A program made the translations under genes and the position numbers. The notes under the pieces are model-generated. The model did not search any database. It worked only from the letters and a program-made list of their open reading frames with translations, and was not told the DNA's origin. Shown here piece after piece: positions 27,479 through 37,480 of a stretch of DNA of 64,000 bases. Origin of the DNA: Rhizophagus prolifer (lineage: Eukaryota > Glomeromycota > Glomeromycetes > Glomerales > Glomeraceae); contig NQWY01033936.1 of NCBI GenBank assembly GCA_019425655.1, positions 78,587 to 142,586 of the forward strand, in the 5' to 3' direction. The stretch's first letter is position 1, and every line of letters begins with the position of its first letter.

Positions 27479-27509
27479 AAAGGCAGCATTTTGAGAGGAT
27501 GTTGCCTTT
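27479..27509 (+). terminator. hairpin after substrate-binding gene
   Basis: An 11-bp stem (AAAGGCAGCAT / ATGTTGCCTTT) contains one G-U pair valid only on the forward strand. It lies just after the stop. The following T tract is weak, so termination may be partial. Confidence 0.5.
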
Positions 27510-27601
27510 ACTCTTTGAGCGGTTTACTCAGCACAATAGAACAAAATGTATAGCAACAAACCAGTGTAGAATAATGAACAAAGGACAATGTAGTATTTGC
27601 C

Positions 27602-28531
27602 GTGGAACTCAAACAATTAAAATATTTTATTGCAGTGATCGAGTCAGGAAGCTTGGGTAAAGCTGCAAAAAATCTCGATATTGGAACTTCTGCATTAAGT
27701 CAGCAAATCTCAAAATTAGAAAGCGAGCTTTCTATTCGCCTTTTACAACGTACTGCTTTGGGTACAGTTCCTACCCCTGCGGGTTTAGCTTTTTTTCAAC
27801 AGGTTCAACTGGCACTTAGGCACTTAGACCATGCTGTAGATTCTGCACATTCTTCACGTTTAAGTGGTCATGTTACCGTCGGTTTTTCGCCAAGTGTCGC
27901 GTCGGTTATTGGCACGCACTTTTTAAAACTCATGAGAAACCGCTACCCTGACATTAAAGTCCGTCTCCTTGAAGGGTTATCGGGTGACCTCAAAGCATTA
28001 GTCAATGCAAGACAGCTCGATGTTGCCATCATCTTTAGTGACGATGTCGACCCACAGTGGGCCATACAGCCTTTAGTCAAAGAGCAAATGTTTTTAATCT
28101 CGCCTAAAGAAGTACTGAGTCAGTACCACCTTGAAAGCTGTATCGACACTCAAACCATTACGCATACACAGCTAAAAGAACTTCCGCTGATTTTACCGAG
28201 TCAACGACATGGGCTGCGCTTGTTGCTCGAACAGAAAATTCATCAACTTAAAGTGGCCTATGAAATTGATGGGCTGCACTTGTTAATGGAAAGCATTAGC
28301 CAACTCGAAATGGCAACCATCCAGCCTGCGGGTGCATCGTTAAACTCACGGCAAGACTTATGTTTGCTACGCGTTGTAGAACCTGCCATTGAACGCATCA
28401 ACTATTTGATTAGTTTGTCTGAAGAAGAACTCTCACCTGCTACTTTAGCCACCAAAGTAGTGATTCGTGCTTGTGTGGCTAACTTAATTAATGAAAAGCG
28501 CTGGCCCGGTGCGGAACTCATAAACACTTAA
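27602..28531 (+). CDS. tcuR: LysR-family regulator, TcuR-like, copy 2
   Basis: This 309-residue LysR protein starts at a GTG codon (MELKQLKYFIAVIESGSLGKAAKNL). It is a clear paralogue of the gene at 24067-24996 along its whole length. It lies 103 bp before tcuA on the same strand, the usual place for TcuR, which activates tricarballylate oxidation in Salmonella in response to tricarballylate. I give it the symbol for this position, while noting that copy 1 is an alternative. Confidence 0.65.
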   Translation: MELKQLKYFIAVIESGSLGKAAKNLDIGTSALSQQISKLESELSIRLLQRTALGTVPTPAGLAFFQQVQLALRHLDHAVDSAHSSRLSGHVTVGFSPSVASVIGTHFLKLMRNRYPDIKVRLLEGLSGDLKALVNARQLDVAIIFSDDVDPQWAIQPLVKEQMFLISPKEVLSQYHLESCIDTQTITHTQLKELPLILPSQRHGLRLLLEQKIHQLKVAYEIDGLHLLMESISQLEMATIQPAGASLNSRQDLCLLRVVEPAIERINYLISLSEEELSPATLATKVVIRACVANLINEKRWPGAELINT

Positions 28532-28634
28532 GCGCTTAGTGTTTATTTTTACTAAACACCCATTCAAGTTTAGCCTCTCACTTCCTCTTCCCTTTTAAAG
28601 CTACATTAGCCTTAGCTGAGAAAGGGAGAAATCC

Positions 28635-30041
28635 ATGCATGATGTGATTGTAATTGGTGGTGGGAATGCCGCACTGTGCGCCGCGCTCACGGCAAAAGAA
28701 AGCGGCGCTTCTGTGCTTGTCATAGAAGCAGCACCTAAAGAATGGCGTGGTGGTAACTCACAACACACCCGTAACCTTCGCTGCATGCATGATGCTCCTC
28801 AAGATGTATTAGTCGATGCCTATCCTGAAGAAGAATATTGGCAAGACCTACTTAAAGTCACTGCCGGAAAAACCAATGAACATTTAGCCCGTCTGGTCAT
28901 TCGTAGCACGGCGACCTGTCGCGACTGGATGCGTAAACATGGCGTAAATTTTCAGCCACCGCTCTCAGGTGCTTTGCATGTTGCACGTACCAATGCCTTT
29001 TTTATGGGGGGCGGTAAAGCTCTTATTAATGCGTACTACCGTAGTGCTCAAGAACTTGGTATCGAAATTTTATACAACACAAAAATTAAAGATCTAAAGT
29101 TAAACCAAGGACATTTTGAAGCTGCAATTGCCGAAGATGGCCGTGTGTTTAAGGCGAAAAGCTGTGTATTGGCCGCAGGTGGTTTTGAGTCAAATTTAGA
29201 ATGGTTAAGAGAAGCATGGGGACAAAATGAAAACGGCGAATGGCCTGCCGATAATTTCATTATTCGTGGTACTCGTTTTAATCAAGGCAACTTACTCAAA
29301 TTTATGATAGATCAAGGCGCCGATATTATTGGTGACCCATCGCAATCGCACTGTGTGGCCGTAGATGCACGCGCACCGTTATATGATGGCGGCATCTGTA
29401 CCCGTATTGACTGCGTTTCACTGGGTATTGTGGTCAATAACAAAGCCGAACGTTTTTACGATGAAGGCGAAGACTTCTGGCCAAAACGTTATGCGATTTG
29501 GGGCCGCCTTGTTGCCAAACAGCCACAGCAAATTGCCTATTCTATTATCGACTCAAAAGCCATTGGTCGCTTTATGCCACCTGTGTTTGCGGGCGTAAAA
29601 GCAAATACCATTCAAGAGTTAGCCGAAAAAATCGGGCTAGATGCAAAAACCTTATGCCACACCGTAGAAGAATTTAATCAAGCCTGTGTGCAAGGCACCT
29701 TTAACCATACCGTTTTAGATGACTGCACCACCGAAAATATTGTTCCCAACAAAACCCACTGGGCCGTTCCTCTCGACAAGCCACCGTTCTATGCCTATGC
29801 ACTTAAACCCGGCATTACCTTTACCTATTTAGGCTTAAAAGTTGAAGACGATGTTGCTGTACGTTTTAACGATAAAGCCAGCCGCAACCTGTTTGTCGCA
29901 GGCGAAATGATGGCAGGTAACGTACTTGGTCAGGGTTATACCGCAGGCGTTGGTATGTCGATTGGCACAACCTTTGGACGCATTGCCGGAAAAAATGCAG
30001 CCCACTATGCACTTTCACAAGGAGTTGAACATGAATGCTAG
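28635..30041 (+). CDS. tcuA: FAD-dependent tricarballylate dehydrogenase TcuA
   Basis: This 468-residue flavoprotein of the fumarate reductase/succinate dehydrogenase family begins with an FAD-binding fold ([19 protein letters not shown]). It keeps the family's C-terminal [19 protein letters not shown] motif that closes over FAD. TcuA oxidises tricarballylate to cis-aconitate and passes electrons to TcuB. The tcuB start overlaps its end by 11 bp, showing a tight operon. Oxidation of a related tricarboxylate is the main alternative. Confidence 0.85.
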   Translation: MHDVIVIGGGNAALCAALTAKESGASVLVIEAAPKEWRGGNSQHTRNLRCMHDAPQDVLVDAYPEEEYWQDLLKVTAGKTNEHLARLVIRSTATCRDWMRKHGVNFQPPLSGALHVARTNAFFMGGGKALINAYYRSAQELGIEILYNTKIKDLKLNQGHFEAAIAEDGRVFKAKSCVLAAGGFESNLEWLREAWGQNENGEWPADNFIIRGTRFNQGNLLKFMIDQGADIIGDPSQSHCVAVDARAPLYDGGICTRIDCVSLGIVVNNKAERFYDEGEDFWPKRYAIWGRLVAKQPQQIAYSIIDSKAIGRFMPPVFAGVKANTIQELAEKIGLDAKTLCHTVEEFNQACVQGTFNHTVLDDCTTENIVPNKTHWAVPLDKPPFYAYALKPGITFTYLGLKVEDDVAVRFNDKASRNLFVAGEMMAGNVLGQGYTAGVGMSIGTTFGRIAGKNAAHYALSQGVEHEC

Positions 30042-31164
30042 TACTAAAGCCCTAATTCCAGTTGTTCAGCTCTCTGACCATGAGCAGGAAGTTCAAAGAG
30101 CCCTACAAATTTGTAATGCTTGTCGCTACTGCGAGTCATTTTGTGCTGTATTTGCGGCCATGACCAAGCGTCTTGAGTTTAATCAAGCCGATATTCATTA
30201 CCTCGCAAACCTTTGCCATAACTGTGGTGCTTGTCTACACGCTTGCCAATATGCCCCGCCGCATGAGTTTGGTGTAAACATTCCAAAAGCAATGGCGCAA
30301 GTACGTTTGGAAACTTACCAAGAGTTTGCGACACCTCAACCTTTAGGTCGACTTTATAAGTCTGTCGGGATTCCTTTTGTTTCGGCGTTATCAGTTATTT
30401 TCTTCTTATGCATGTTAGCTGTGGTGTGGTACAAGGGCATTGACCTATTTGCAGGCTATCAAGGTAATTTCTATGTGATTTTCCCGCATAACTTTCTAGC
30501 GCTACTGTTTGGAGCGACCTTTACAGTTGCGATTGTTTTACTCGGTATTGGAATTAGTAAATTCTGGCGACAGACGTCTAAAGTTATTCACGGCAAAGTT
30601 GAGAAACCAGACCTTATTCAAGCCTCTCAAAATGTATTAACACTTAAATATTTAGACGGTGGACATGGCAAAGGCTGTAATGAACAAGATGACCGTTACA
30701 CACAAATCCGCCGCGTGTTCCATCACCTGACTTTTTATGGCTTTATGCTTTGCTTTGCAGCCACAGGGGTAGCGACTTTATATCACTATTTCCTTAACCT
30801 ACATGCCCCTTACCCTATCTTTAGCTTGCCTGTTATTTTGGGTACGTTGGGTGGGTTTGGCTTAGTCATCGGGCCATCTGGCTTGCTCTATTTAAATCTT
30901 AAACGCCATCCATTACATGGTGACCGCGAGCAAAAACCTGTAGATCGAGGCTTTATTTTCCTTTTAATTTTAGTCAGTGCTTCAGGCTTAGCTCTCATGG
31001 CATTTCGCAATACACCTTACATGGCACTTTTACTGATTTTCCATTTAGCTACGGTCATGACATTCTTCATTACTATGCCATTTGGAAAGTTCGCACACGG
31101 TTTTTACCGCAGCGCGTCTTTACTCAAATTTGCCATCGAAGAACGTATTTCTAAAAAGTCATAA
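30031..31164 (+). CDS. tcuB: TcuB/CitB iron-sulfur membrane electron-transfer protein
   Basis: This 377-residue protein starts at the ATG at 30031, overlapping the tcuA end. An N-terminal ferredoxin-like part carries two clusters of Cys ([11 protein letters not shown] and [11 protein letters not shown]). About six membrane segments follow with His residues that could hold haem. TcuB reoxidises TcuA and hands electrons to the quinone pool. An in-frame ATG at 29926 lies far inside tcuA and is rejected. A hairpin terminator follows at 31174. Confidence 0.85.
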   Translation: MNASTKALIPVVQLSDHEQEVQRALQICNACRYCESFCAVFAAMTKRLEFNQADIHYLANLCHNCGACLHACQYAPPHEFGVNIPKAMAQVRLETYQEFATPQPLGRLYKSVGIPFVSALSVIFFLCMLAVVWYKGIDLFAGYQGNFYVIFPHNFLALLFGATFTVAIVLLGIGISKFWRQTSKVIHGKVEKPDLIQASQNVLTLKYLDGGHGKGCNEQDDRYTQIRRVFHHLTFYGFMLCFAATGVATLYHYFLNLHAPYPIFSLPVILGTLGGFGLVIGPSGLLYLNLKRHPLHGDREQKPVDRGFIFLLILVSASGLALMAFRNTPYMALLLIFHLATVMTFFITMPFGKFAHGFYRSASLLKFAIEERISKKS

Positions 31165-31173
31165 TTTCATTCA

Positions 31174-31207
31174 AAAGTATTCACTATCTTGGCGTAGTGA
31201 ATACTTT
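31174..31207 (+). terminator. terminator of the tcu cluster
   Basis: The perfect 13-bp stem AAAGTATTCACTA / TAGTGAATACTTT with an 8-nt loop lies 10 bp after the tcuB stop. The tail is only moderately T-rich. It can also serve the convergent HPP gene. Confidence 0.65.
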
Positions 31208-31241
31208 CATTATTTTAAGTTCAAAATACTTCATAGCTTGC

Positions 31242-31775
31242 CTACTTTTTACTATTTAAAATTCCCAAGCCATACATCGGCCACTTGGTACTCGCTTTAA
31301 TATTATTAATCAGCATCGCCACCAAAACTAAAGACACTGCACCGACCAAAACAGGGAAAATTAAAAAGCTCCACTGGTAGTGTATGCTACTCGCGGTCAA
31401 CAAAATAACTAAAGGATTGGCCCCAGCAGGTGGATGAACACACTTAAACACTTGCATGAGTGCAATAGCACAGCCCACTGATAAAGCAATTGTAAAAATA
31501 GAAACACCGACAAATTTTAGAAAAAACAAACCCACAAAAGCCGAAATAAGATGCCCAAATATAATATTTCTCGGCTGTGCCAAAGGTGACTGCGACACGG
31601 TATAGAGCAATACACAGGTCGCACCAAACGGCGCCATGATGAAGATATTATGTGTGAGCTTACTCAACCACAGAAGTATAAAAATACTGACCGTCCCCCC
31701 AATAAGGCTTCTTAAAACATCAACTTTAGTGGGCGATGGAGCCAGTTTTTCTTTGCCATAAAAGATCGAGAACAT
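31242..31775 (-). CDS. HPP-family membrane protein
   Basis: This 177-residue integral membrane protein has four or five hydrophobic helices. It carries the name-giving motif in VHPPAGANPLVIL near residue 113. HPP proteins are proposed to be small-molecule carriers; plant and cyanobacterial members are linked to nitrite. It is divergent from a TetR gene across a perfect 24-bp palindrome, so the TetR protein may control it. Substrate unknown. Confidence 0.75.
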   Translation of the reverse strand: MFSIFYGKEKLAPSPTKVDVLRSLIGGTVSIFILLWLSKLTHNIFIMAPFGATCVLLYTVSQSPLAQPRNIIFGHLISAFVGLFFLKFVGVSIFTIALSVGCAIALMQVFKCVHPPAGANPLVILLTASSIHYQWSFLIFPVLVGAVSLVLVAMLINNIKASTKWPMYGLGILNSKK

Positions 31776-31829
31776 GGTTTTATTCCTTAAACAGACATTG
31801 CTTTTTAAAAAGCATATAGATAAAATTTC

Positions 31830-31853
31830 AAATAGTACAGATCTGTACTATTT
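31830..31853. promoter_or_regulatory. perfect 24-bp palindrome, likely TetR operator
   Basis: The half-site AAATAGTACAGA is followed directly by its exact reverse complement. It lies between the divergent HPP and tetR genes, 20 bp before the chosen tetR start. Perfect symmetry of this length in a divergent promoter is typical of a TetR operator controlling both sides. Confidence 0.7.
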
Positions 31854-31872
31854 TATTTTTTGGAAAAGACAC

Positions 31873-32421
31873 ATGTCAAAATCTGCCTTAAAAATATTAG
31901 ATACAGCCGAGAAGTTATTTAATGAAAATAGTTTTGTCGGGGTTGGCGTTGACTTGATTCGCGATGAATCTGGTTGCTCTAAAACCACTATGTACACGTA
32001 CTATAAAAATAAAAATCAACTAGTTAAGTCTGTACTCGTTGCTCGTGATGAACGGTTTAAGCAAAGCCTTTTGGGCTATGTGGGAGATGCAACAGGGTTG
32101 GAAGCCATCAATAAAATTCTGGATTGGCACACCAATTGGTTTAGACAAGATTTTTTTAAAGGCTGTTTATTTGTAAGAGCAGTCGCTGAATCTAACCAAG
32201 ATGATCAAGACATTATTTCTATTTCTAAAGCTCATAAACAATGGATTAAAGTATTGATTGCACAAAACTGCAATATACCGAATGGTGAAGCTTTATCTGA
32301 GCTGATCTATACGGTGATTGAAGGCTTAATTAGCCGCTTTTTAGTCGATGGTTTCGATGAAACACTTGCGACAAACATGAAAAATTCTATTAATCAATTA
32401 TTTAATATTCATCAACATTAG
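31873..32421 (+). CDS. TetR-family regulator
   Basis: This protein has 182 residues from the ATG at 31873. The upstream in-frame ATG at 31774 would place the operator within the gene and add a non-family extension. The helix-turn-helix is VDLIRDESGCSKTTMYTYYKNKNQL, and the effector domain contains FFKGCLFVRAVAE, typical of one TetR subgroup. It forms an operon with the VOC protein 14 bp downstream. It probably binds the 24-bp palindrome and represses its own unit and the HPP gene. Confidence 0.75.
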   Translation: MSKSALKILDTAEKLFNENSFVGVGVDLIRDESGCSKTTMYTYYKNKNQLVKSVLVARDERFKQSLLGYVGDATGLEAINKILDWHTNWFRQDFFKGCLFVRAVAESNQDDQDIISISKAHKQWIKVLIAQNCNIPNGEALSELIYTVIEGLISRFLVDGFDETLATNMKNSINQLFNIHQH

Positions 32422-32435
32422 TATGAGAACTTAAA

Positions 32436-33095
32436 ATGGAAGTGGACCATATTTTTATTTGTGTACAATCAGGCGCTCCCGAAGCTGAAACTTTAAAAAA
32501 ATTCGGTCTAACAGAAGGTTCATCCAACAAGCACCCGGGTCAAGGTACAGAAAACAGACGCTTTTTCTTTAAAAATAGCTTTATCGAATTAATTTTTTTA
32601 AATAATCCAGAAGAAGCTTCAAGTGATCTCACAAAACCTACTCTGCTTTTTGAACGACTCAGTGCTCAAAATAATATCGCGTCCCCTTTTGGTATTTGTT
32701 TTCGCCCTAAAAATAAAGATGATAACGGCGCAAAATTTCCTAATTGGGTTTACAAGCCAAGCTATTTACCAACCAGCTTAGAAGTAAATGTTGCCAAAGA
32801 TTCTGTGGTATCTGAACCGATGTGGTTCTTCCTTTCATTTGCTTCACGACCAGATCTTGCCGCAAAAGAAAAACAACAGCCACTTGTGCATAGCAAAGAT
32901 TTATCAGAAATCACCGCAATTAAAGTTTCTATTCCGAACCTTGAACAGCACCCTACTTCGTTGCTGTTCAATACACTTGATAATTTTGAAGTGACTGATG
33001 GATCAGAGCATTTAATGGAAATTAGTTTTGATCATGAACCTCAAGGAATGATTCATGATTTCAGACCAGAACTGCCGCTTATTTTTAAATATTAA
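32436..33095 (+). CDS. VOC/glyoxalase-like protein
   Basis: This 219-residue protein starts MEVDHIFICVQSGAPEAETLKKFGL and has GTENRRFFFKNSFIELIFL. That is the first beta-alpha-beta-beta-beta module of the glyoxalase-like (VOC) fold; a second module is less clear. Members bind metals and act as lyases, isomerases or binding proteins. It follows the tetR gene by 14 bp and is probably induced by the same ligand. No substrate can be assigned. Confidence 0.65.
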   Translation: MEVDHIFICVQSGAPEAETLKKFGLTEGSSNKHPGQGTENRRFFFKNSFIELIFLNNPEEASSDLTKPTLLFERLSAQNNIASPFGICFRPKNKDDNGAKFPNWVYKPSYLPTSLEVNVAKDSVVSEPMWFFLSFASRPDLAAKEKQQPLVHSKDLSEITAIKVSIPNLEQHPTSLLFNTLDNFEVTDGSEHLMEISFDHEPQGMIHDFRPELPLIFKY

Positions 33096-33116
33096 GTATC
33101 TTATTTTTTTAATAAA

Positions 33117-33147
33117 AAAACTGTGATTTATGTCAAATCACAGTTTT
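33117..33147 (+). terminator. bidirectional terminator
   Basis: The perfect 13-bp stem AAAACTGTGATTT / AAATCACAGTTTT with a 5-nt loop stands between the convergent VOC gene and the CoA-transferase gene. A/T tracts flank it on both sides. Confidence 0.75.
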
Positions 33148-33182
33148 AATTTAAATTGAATCACATTAAAAACGGCAATAGC

Positions 33183-34412
33183 TTAAGCAATTTTTCCATC
33201 AATAATACCTTTCTCTTTTAACGCAGCTAGCTCTTCTGCTGTTTTAAATCTCGATAAGATTTGAGCAGTATGTTCACCTAACTCAGGCGGTGCATGATGA
33301 TATTCAACTGGAGTATCAGACAACTTGATTGGTGAGCCAATGGTTTGGAAGTTTTCATTTAAACGATGAGGAATATTCACCACCAAATTACGATGCACGA
33401 TTTGTGGCTCAGCCAAAGCATCTTCAATAGAGTTGATAACACCTACGGGCACTTTAAGCGCATGAATCTTATCGACCCATTCTTTAGCAGTTTTCTGCAA
33501 AAAGTGCTCGGACAATAAAGGAATCAGTTCATCTCGATATTTGACGCGGTCCTGATTACGCACAAATTTTTCATTTTCGAGTAGCTCTGGATAACCAATC
33601 GCAATACACAAATCTTTAAACTGTTTGTCGTTACCGCAAGCAATAATAAATTCTTTATCTTTAGCCTTAAAAGTTTGATACGGCACAATACTTGGGTGTT
33701 GATTACCCATGCGCTGCGGGGCTTTACCTGAAGCTAAATAGTTCATCCCCTGATTTGCCAGTGCCGCGACCTGTACATCAAGGAGCGACATATCAATATA
33801 CTGACCACGCCCTGTGTGCGACCGTGCAATCAAGGCAGCCTGAATCGCGATGGTAGAGTACAATCCAGTTTGAATATCTACAACAGCCACGCCAACCTTT
33901 TGTGCACCACCGCCGGCAACATCATCAGGCTCGCCGGTAATGCTCATTAAGCCAGACATACCCTGAATAATAAAATCATAGCCGGGTTCTTCTGCACGTG
34001 GGCCATCTTGCCCAAAACCGGTAATCGAACAATACACAATGTTCGGGTTCAGCTCACTTAATGACGCATAGTCCAAACCATATTTAGCCAAAGACCCTGT
34101 CTTATAATTTTCAATGACCACATCGGCTGTCTTGGCAATTTCATAAATTAAGGCCTGACCTTCGGGTGTAGTTATGTCTACCGCAACCGAATATTTATTG
34201 CGGTTAGTACACTGAAAATAACCAGATTCACGGGTCATGTTTCCATCTTGATCGGGCATCCAGGGTGGCCCCCACATGCGGGTGTCATCACCGACTCGAG
34301 GGCGTTCAATTTTAATGACTTCCGCGCCAAGGTCTGCCAAGATTTGCCCACACCACGGCCCTGCAAGCACACGACTTAAATCTAAAACCCGAATTCCTTG
34401 TAATGCACCCAT
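33183..34412 (-). CDS. gcdG: family III CoA-transferase (CaiB/BaiF), probable glutarate CoA-transferase
   Basis: This 409-residue class III CoA-transferase has the N-terminal VLDLSRVLAGPWCGQILADLGAEVIKIE signature. The expected catalytic Asp179 lies in VVDIQTGLY. Together with gcdH and its LysR regulator nearby, it most likely converts glutarate to glutaryl-CoA using succinyl-CoA as donor. It lies 53 bp after the MFS carrier gene on the same strand. The specific substrate is inferred from context. Confidence 0.75.
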   Translation of the reverse strand: MGALQGIRVLDLSRVLAGPWCGQILADLGAEVIKIERPRVGDDTRMWGPPWMPDQDGNMTRESGYFQCTNRNKYSVAVDITTPEGQALIYEIAKTADVVIENYKTGSLAKYGLDYASLSELNPNIVYCSITGFGQDGPRAEEPGYDFIIQGMSGLMSITGEPDDVAGGGAQKVGVAVVDIQTGLYSTIAIQAALIARSHTGRGQYIDMSLLDVQVAALANQGMNYLASGKAPQRMGNQHPSIVPYQTFKAKDKEFIIACGNDKQFKDLCIAIGYPELLENEKFVRNQDRVKYRDELIPLLSEHFLQKTAKEWVDKIHALKVPVGVINSIEDALAEPQIVHRNLVVNIPHRLNENFQTIGSPIKLSDTPVEYHHAPPELGEHTAQILSRFKTAEELAALKEKGIIDGKIA

Positions 34413-34465
34413 AACGATACCCTTATCTTTTTTAGAAGGTACTCAACGCACCTTCTTGTCATTGT

Positions 34466-35788
34466 TTATGATTGTTTTTGCGGATCGTACTGACGATCTT
34501 TAATAAATAAGCCCGGCAATACACCCGCAACAAAATACGCAGCGCCCATCACAATAAAGGCCATGGTAAACGTACCACCCGACGCCAAGAAACCAATGGT
34601 GGCTGGTGCAATCGCTGCGCCGACACGACCAATGTTATAAGCCCCGCCAATAGCCGTTCCGCGCACATCGGTTGAAAAACTTTCAGCCATATAAGTCGCG
34701 TTCACACCATATGGAATGCCATATAAAAAGCCAAAGGTAATTAATAAATACAAAATATTGTCAGGGGTATTGAAGAAAATAATGATTGGCAAGAACACGG
34801 CGCTGGCTATTGTTCCAAACACAAAAACGGCACGGCGGTTAAATTTGTCTGCAAGATAACCCGCTAAAATTTTGCCTAGAATCATTGCTGTATATGAACC
34901 CACCATATAACTGGTTAAGTTTTTAAAGTTCATATGCACTTCTGTTTCTAAATAGCTTGGCATCCAGTTGTTAATGCCGTAATAACCAAACTGTAAGAAG
35001 AATGCTGTGGTCATCCACAACAAAAACATTTTACGGTGCTTAAAATTATTAAAGATTTGTTTGTAGATACTGCTACTTTTCGGCTTTTCAGCCACGACCA
35101 TTTCTTTAGGTTGTCTGTTGCCTTGTAAGCTTTCAATTTTGGTGAGCTGCCAAGATTTTGGCTCTGGCACAAATCGTTGTAGGAAAATATTAACAAAAGC
35201 AGGCACTACCGTCAGGAAGAACAAAACGCGCCAGCCATGATCTGGAATAATCGCGCCAGCTAAGAGGGTTGCCGCAATATAACCTACAGTCTGACCCGTC
35301 TGTAACGTGCCCAATACCGTTGTACGGTACGTGGTTGGCACATATTCAGCCATTAAGGTATTACAAGCCATATAGAGTGCTCCAATTCCTAAAGCACCAA
35401 TAAAACGTAAAGCCATAAATTGCTCGAAGCTTTGCGTAAAGCCCAATAAACAGGTCGCTACAGAAAAGAAGGTTACCGAGTTGGCAATGGTCCGTACGCG
35501 ACCAAACTTGTCACATGCCCAGCCACCCAAAATACCGCCAATACCCATACCCGCCAAAGAAGCACTACCTAAGGCACCTGCCTGAAAGGTACTTAAACCA
35601 AACTCTGCCTTTAAACTGGTCAAGCTATAAGACAGCAGCATAATATCAATGCCATCGACCACCATCGCAAAATAGGCAAATAACAATGCCCATTTCCATG
35701 TATTTGGTCCAATCCTTTCGTATGTTCCAAGGTTACTTGGAAATGTATTTCTTAATTCTTTCGATATTACTTGAACGTCATTGTTCAT
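34466..35788 (-). CDS. MFS transporter, organic acid uptake
   Basis: This 440-residue protein has 12 predicted spans and the MFS loop motif GGWACDKFGRVRT after the second span, with DKFNRRAV in the second half. The first span reads FAYFAMVVDGIDIMLLSYSL, like the aromatic-acid:H+ symporter branch. Position between the CoA-transferase and gcdH suggests it imports glutarate or a related dicarboxylate. Substrate is inferred. Confidence 0.72.
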   Translation of the reverse strand: MNNDVQVISKELRNTFPSNLGTYERIGPNTWKWALLFAYFAMVVDGIDIMLLSYSLTSLKAEFGLSTFQAGALGSASLAGMGIGGILGGWACDKFGRVRTIANSVTFFSVATCLLGFTQSFEQFMALRFIGALGIGALYMACNTLMAEYVPTTYRTTVLGTLQTGQTVGYIAATLLAGAIIPDHGWRVLFFLTVVPAFVNIFLQRFVPEPKSWQLTKIESLQGNRQPKEMVVAEKPKSSSIYKQIFNNFKHRKMFLLWMTTAFFLQFGYYGINNWMPSYLETEVHMNFKNLTSYMVGSYTAMILGKILAGYLADKFNRRAVFVFGTIASAVFLPIIIFFNTPDNILYLLITFGFLYGIPYGVNATYMAESFSTDVRGTAIGGAYNIGRVGAAIAPATIGFLASGGTFTMAFIVMGAAYFVAGVLPGLFIKDRQYDPQKQS

Positions 35789-36014
35789 CTTTAGTTCCTC
35801 ATTTTCCCAAATGAGTCATCGATAGCTTACTTATGTTTTCTGTATGACTTAATCTTCTATATTTTCATCATCTTACATTTGGTTTTAAGTACACAGAGGC
35901 GTATCTTTACATGAGTATCCTTACGATGAATCTTGTCATTTTCCATAAATTTTTGCGTAAAAATCCCTAAAGGTGCTCTCGAAAGAACACCTCTATCTTT
36001 TAAAAATTAATGAG

Positions 36015-37235
36015 TTAGTTACTAAATGCCGCGATGCCTGTTTGTGCGCGACCTAAAATAAGAGCATGAACATCATGTGTACCTTCATAGGTGTTCACAA
36101 CTTCAAGATTGACCAAATGACGTGCTACGCCAAACTCGTCACTAATACCGTTTCCACCCATCATGTCACGTGCCATACGAGCAATATCAAGCGCCTTTCC
36201 ACAATTGTTGCGCTTAATTAGAGATGTGCCTTCAACTGAGGCAATGCCTTCATCTTTCATACGACCAAAACGTAGTGCCACTTGCAAACCCAACGCAATT
36301 TCAGTTTGCATATCTGCCAGTTTCTTTTGGATTAATTGATTTGCAGCCAACGGACGACCAAATTGTTTGCGGTCCATGGTGTATTGATGTGCGGTATGCC
36401 AACAAAACTCGGCAGCCCCCATTGCACCCCATGCGATGCCATAACGAGCGCTATTCAAACAGGTAAATGGGCCTTTCAAACCTCGAATTTCAGGGAACGC
36501 ATTTTCTTCAGGTACAAATACGTTATCCATTACAATTTCACCTGTAATCGATGCACGTAAACCGACCTTGCCATGAATTGCTGGTGCAGATAGGCCTTCC
36601 CAGCCCTTTTCTAAAATGAAACCTCGAATATCACCGACATTGCCTTCAGCAGAAACTTCTTTTGCCCAAACAACAAATACATCGGCAATTGGGCTATTGG
36701 TAATCCACATTTTTGCGCCAGTTAAACGGTAACCCCCGTCAACTTTTTTAGCACGGGTAATCATACTGCCCGGGTCTGAGCCATGATCAGGTTCAGTCAA
36801 ACCAAAACAACCAATGTATTCACCCGTAGCTAGTTTAGGTAAGTACTTTTGCTTTTGCTCTTCGGTACCAAATTCATGAATCGGAACCATCACCAATGAG
36901 CTTTGCACACTCGCCATAGAGCGGTAGCCTGAATCCACATATTCAATTTCACGTGCAACCAAACCGTAACTCACATAGTTCAAACCGGCACCACCATATT
37001 GCTCAGGGATGGTTGGCCCTAATAAGCCAAGCTCTCCCATTTCACGAAAAATAGATGGATCTGTTGTTTCATGACGGAATTGTTCAAGTACACGGGGTTG
37101 CAAGCGTTCTTGGCAATAGGCATGAGCCGCATCACGAATCATGCGCTCATCTTCGGTAAGCTGTTGTTCAATTAAAAATGGGTCTTGCCAGTTAAATTGA
37201 ACTTTTGCTTTTTTTGTTGTCACCATGTGATTCAT
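36015..37235 (-). CDS. gcdH: glutaryl-CoA dehydrogenase
   Basis: This 406-residue acyl-CoA dehydrogenase is of the glutaryl-CoA type. It has [16 protein letters not shown] (FAD contact), [16 protein letters not shown] and the catalytic base Glu384 in [20 protein letters not shown]. It oxidises and decarboxylates glutaryl-CoA to crotonyl-CoA, passing electrons to ETF. An AGAGGA ribosome-binding site precedes the ATG at 37235. The divergent LysR gene is the expected regulator GcdR. Confidence 0.92.
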   Translation of the reverse strand: MNHMVTTKKAKVQFNWQDPFLIEQQLTEDERMIRDAAHAYCQERLQPRVLEQFRHETTDPSIFREMGELGLLGPTIPEQYGGAGLNYVSYGLVAREIEYVDSGYRSMASVQSSLVMVPIHEFGTEEQKQKYLPKLATGEYIGCFGLTEPDHGSDPGSMITRAKKVDGGYRLTGAKMWITNSPIADVFVVWAKEVSAEGNVGDIRGFILEKGWEGLSAPAIHGKVGLRASITGEIVMDNVFVPEENAFPEIRGLKGPFTCLNSARYGIAWGAMGAAEFCWHTAHQYTMDRKQFGRPLAANQLIQKKLADMQTEIALGLQVALRFGRMKDEGIASVEGTSLIKRNNCGKALDIARMARDMMGGNGISDEFGVARHLVNLEVVNTYEGTHDVHALILGRAQTGIAAFSN

Positions 37236-37480
37236 CGCATCCTCTGCTTGATTTGATCTTCTTTATTTAACTCAATGTTATGTGTGAAAAATGCAGTAAT
37301 CAAACGATAAATGTTCATGCAGATATGCGACTTACGCATATTTAAAATAAGAAGGTTTAAATTTAGATATTTAATTGGTTGTATTTCATTAAAAATGGCT
37401 TATTTTTATACTAAACTCGGATATCTGCATTTAGGTCATATGCTGTTTTGAAATATGATGACAAATAAAAGGATTTATTT

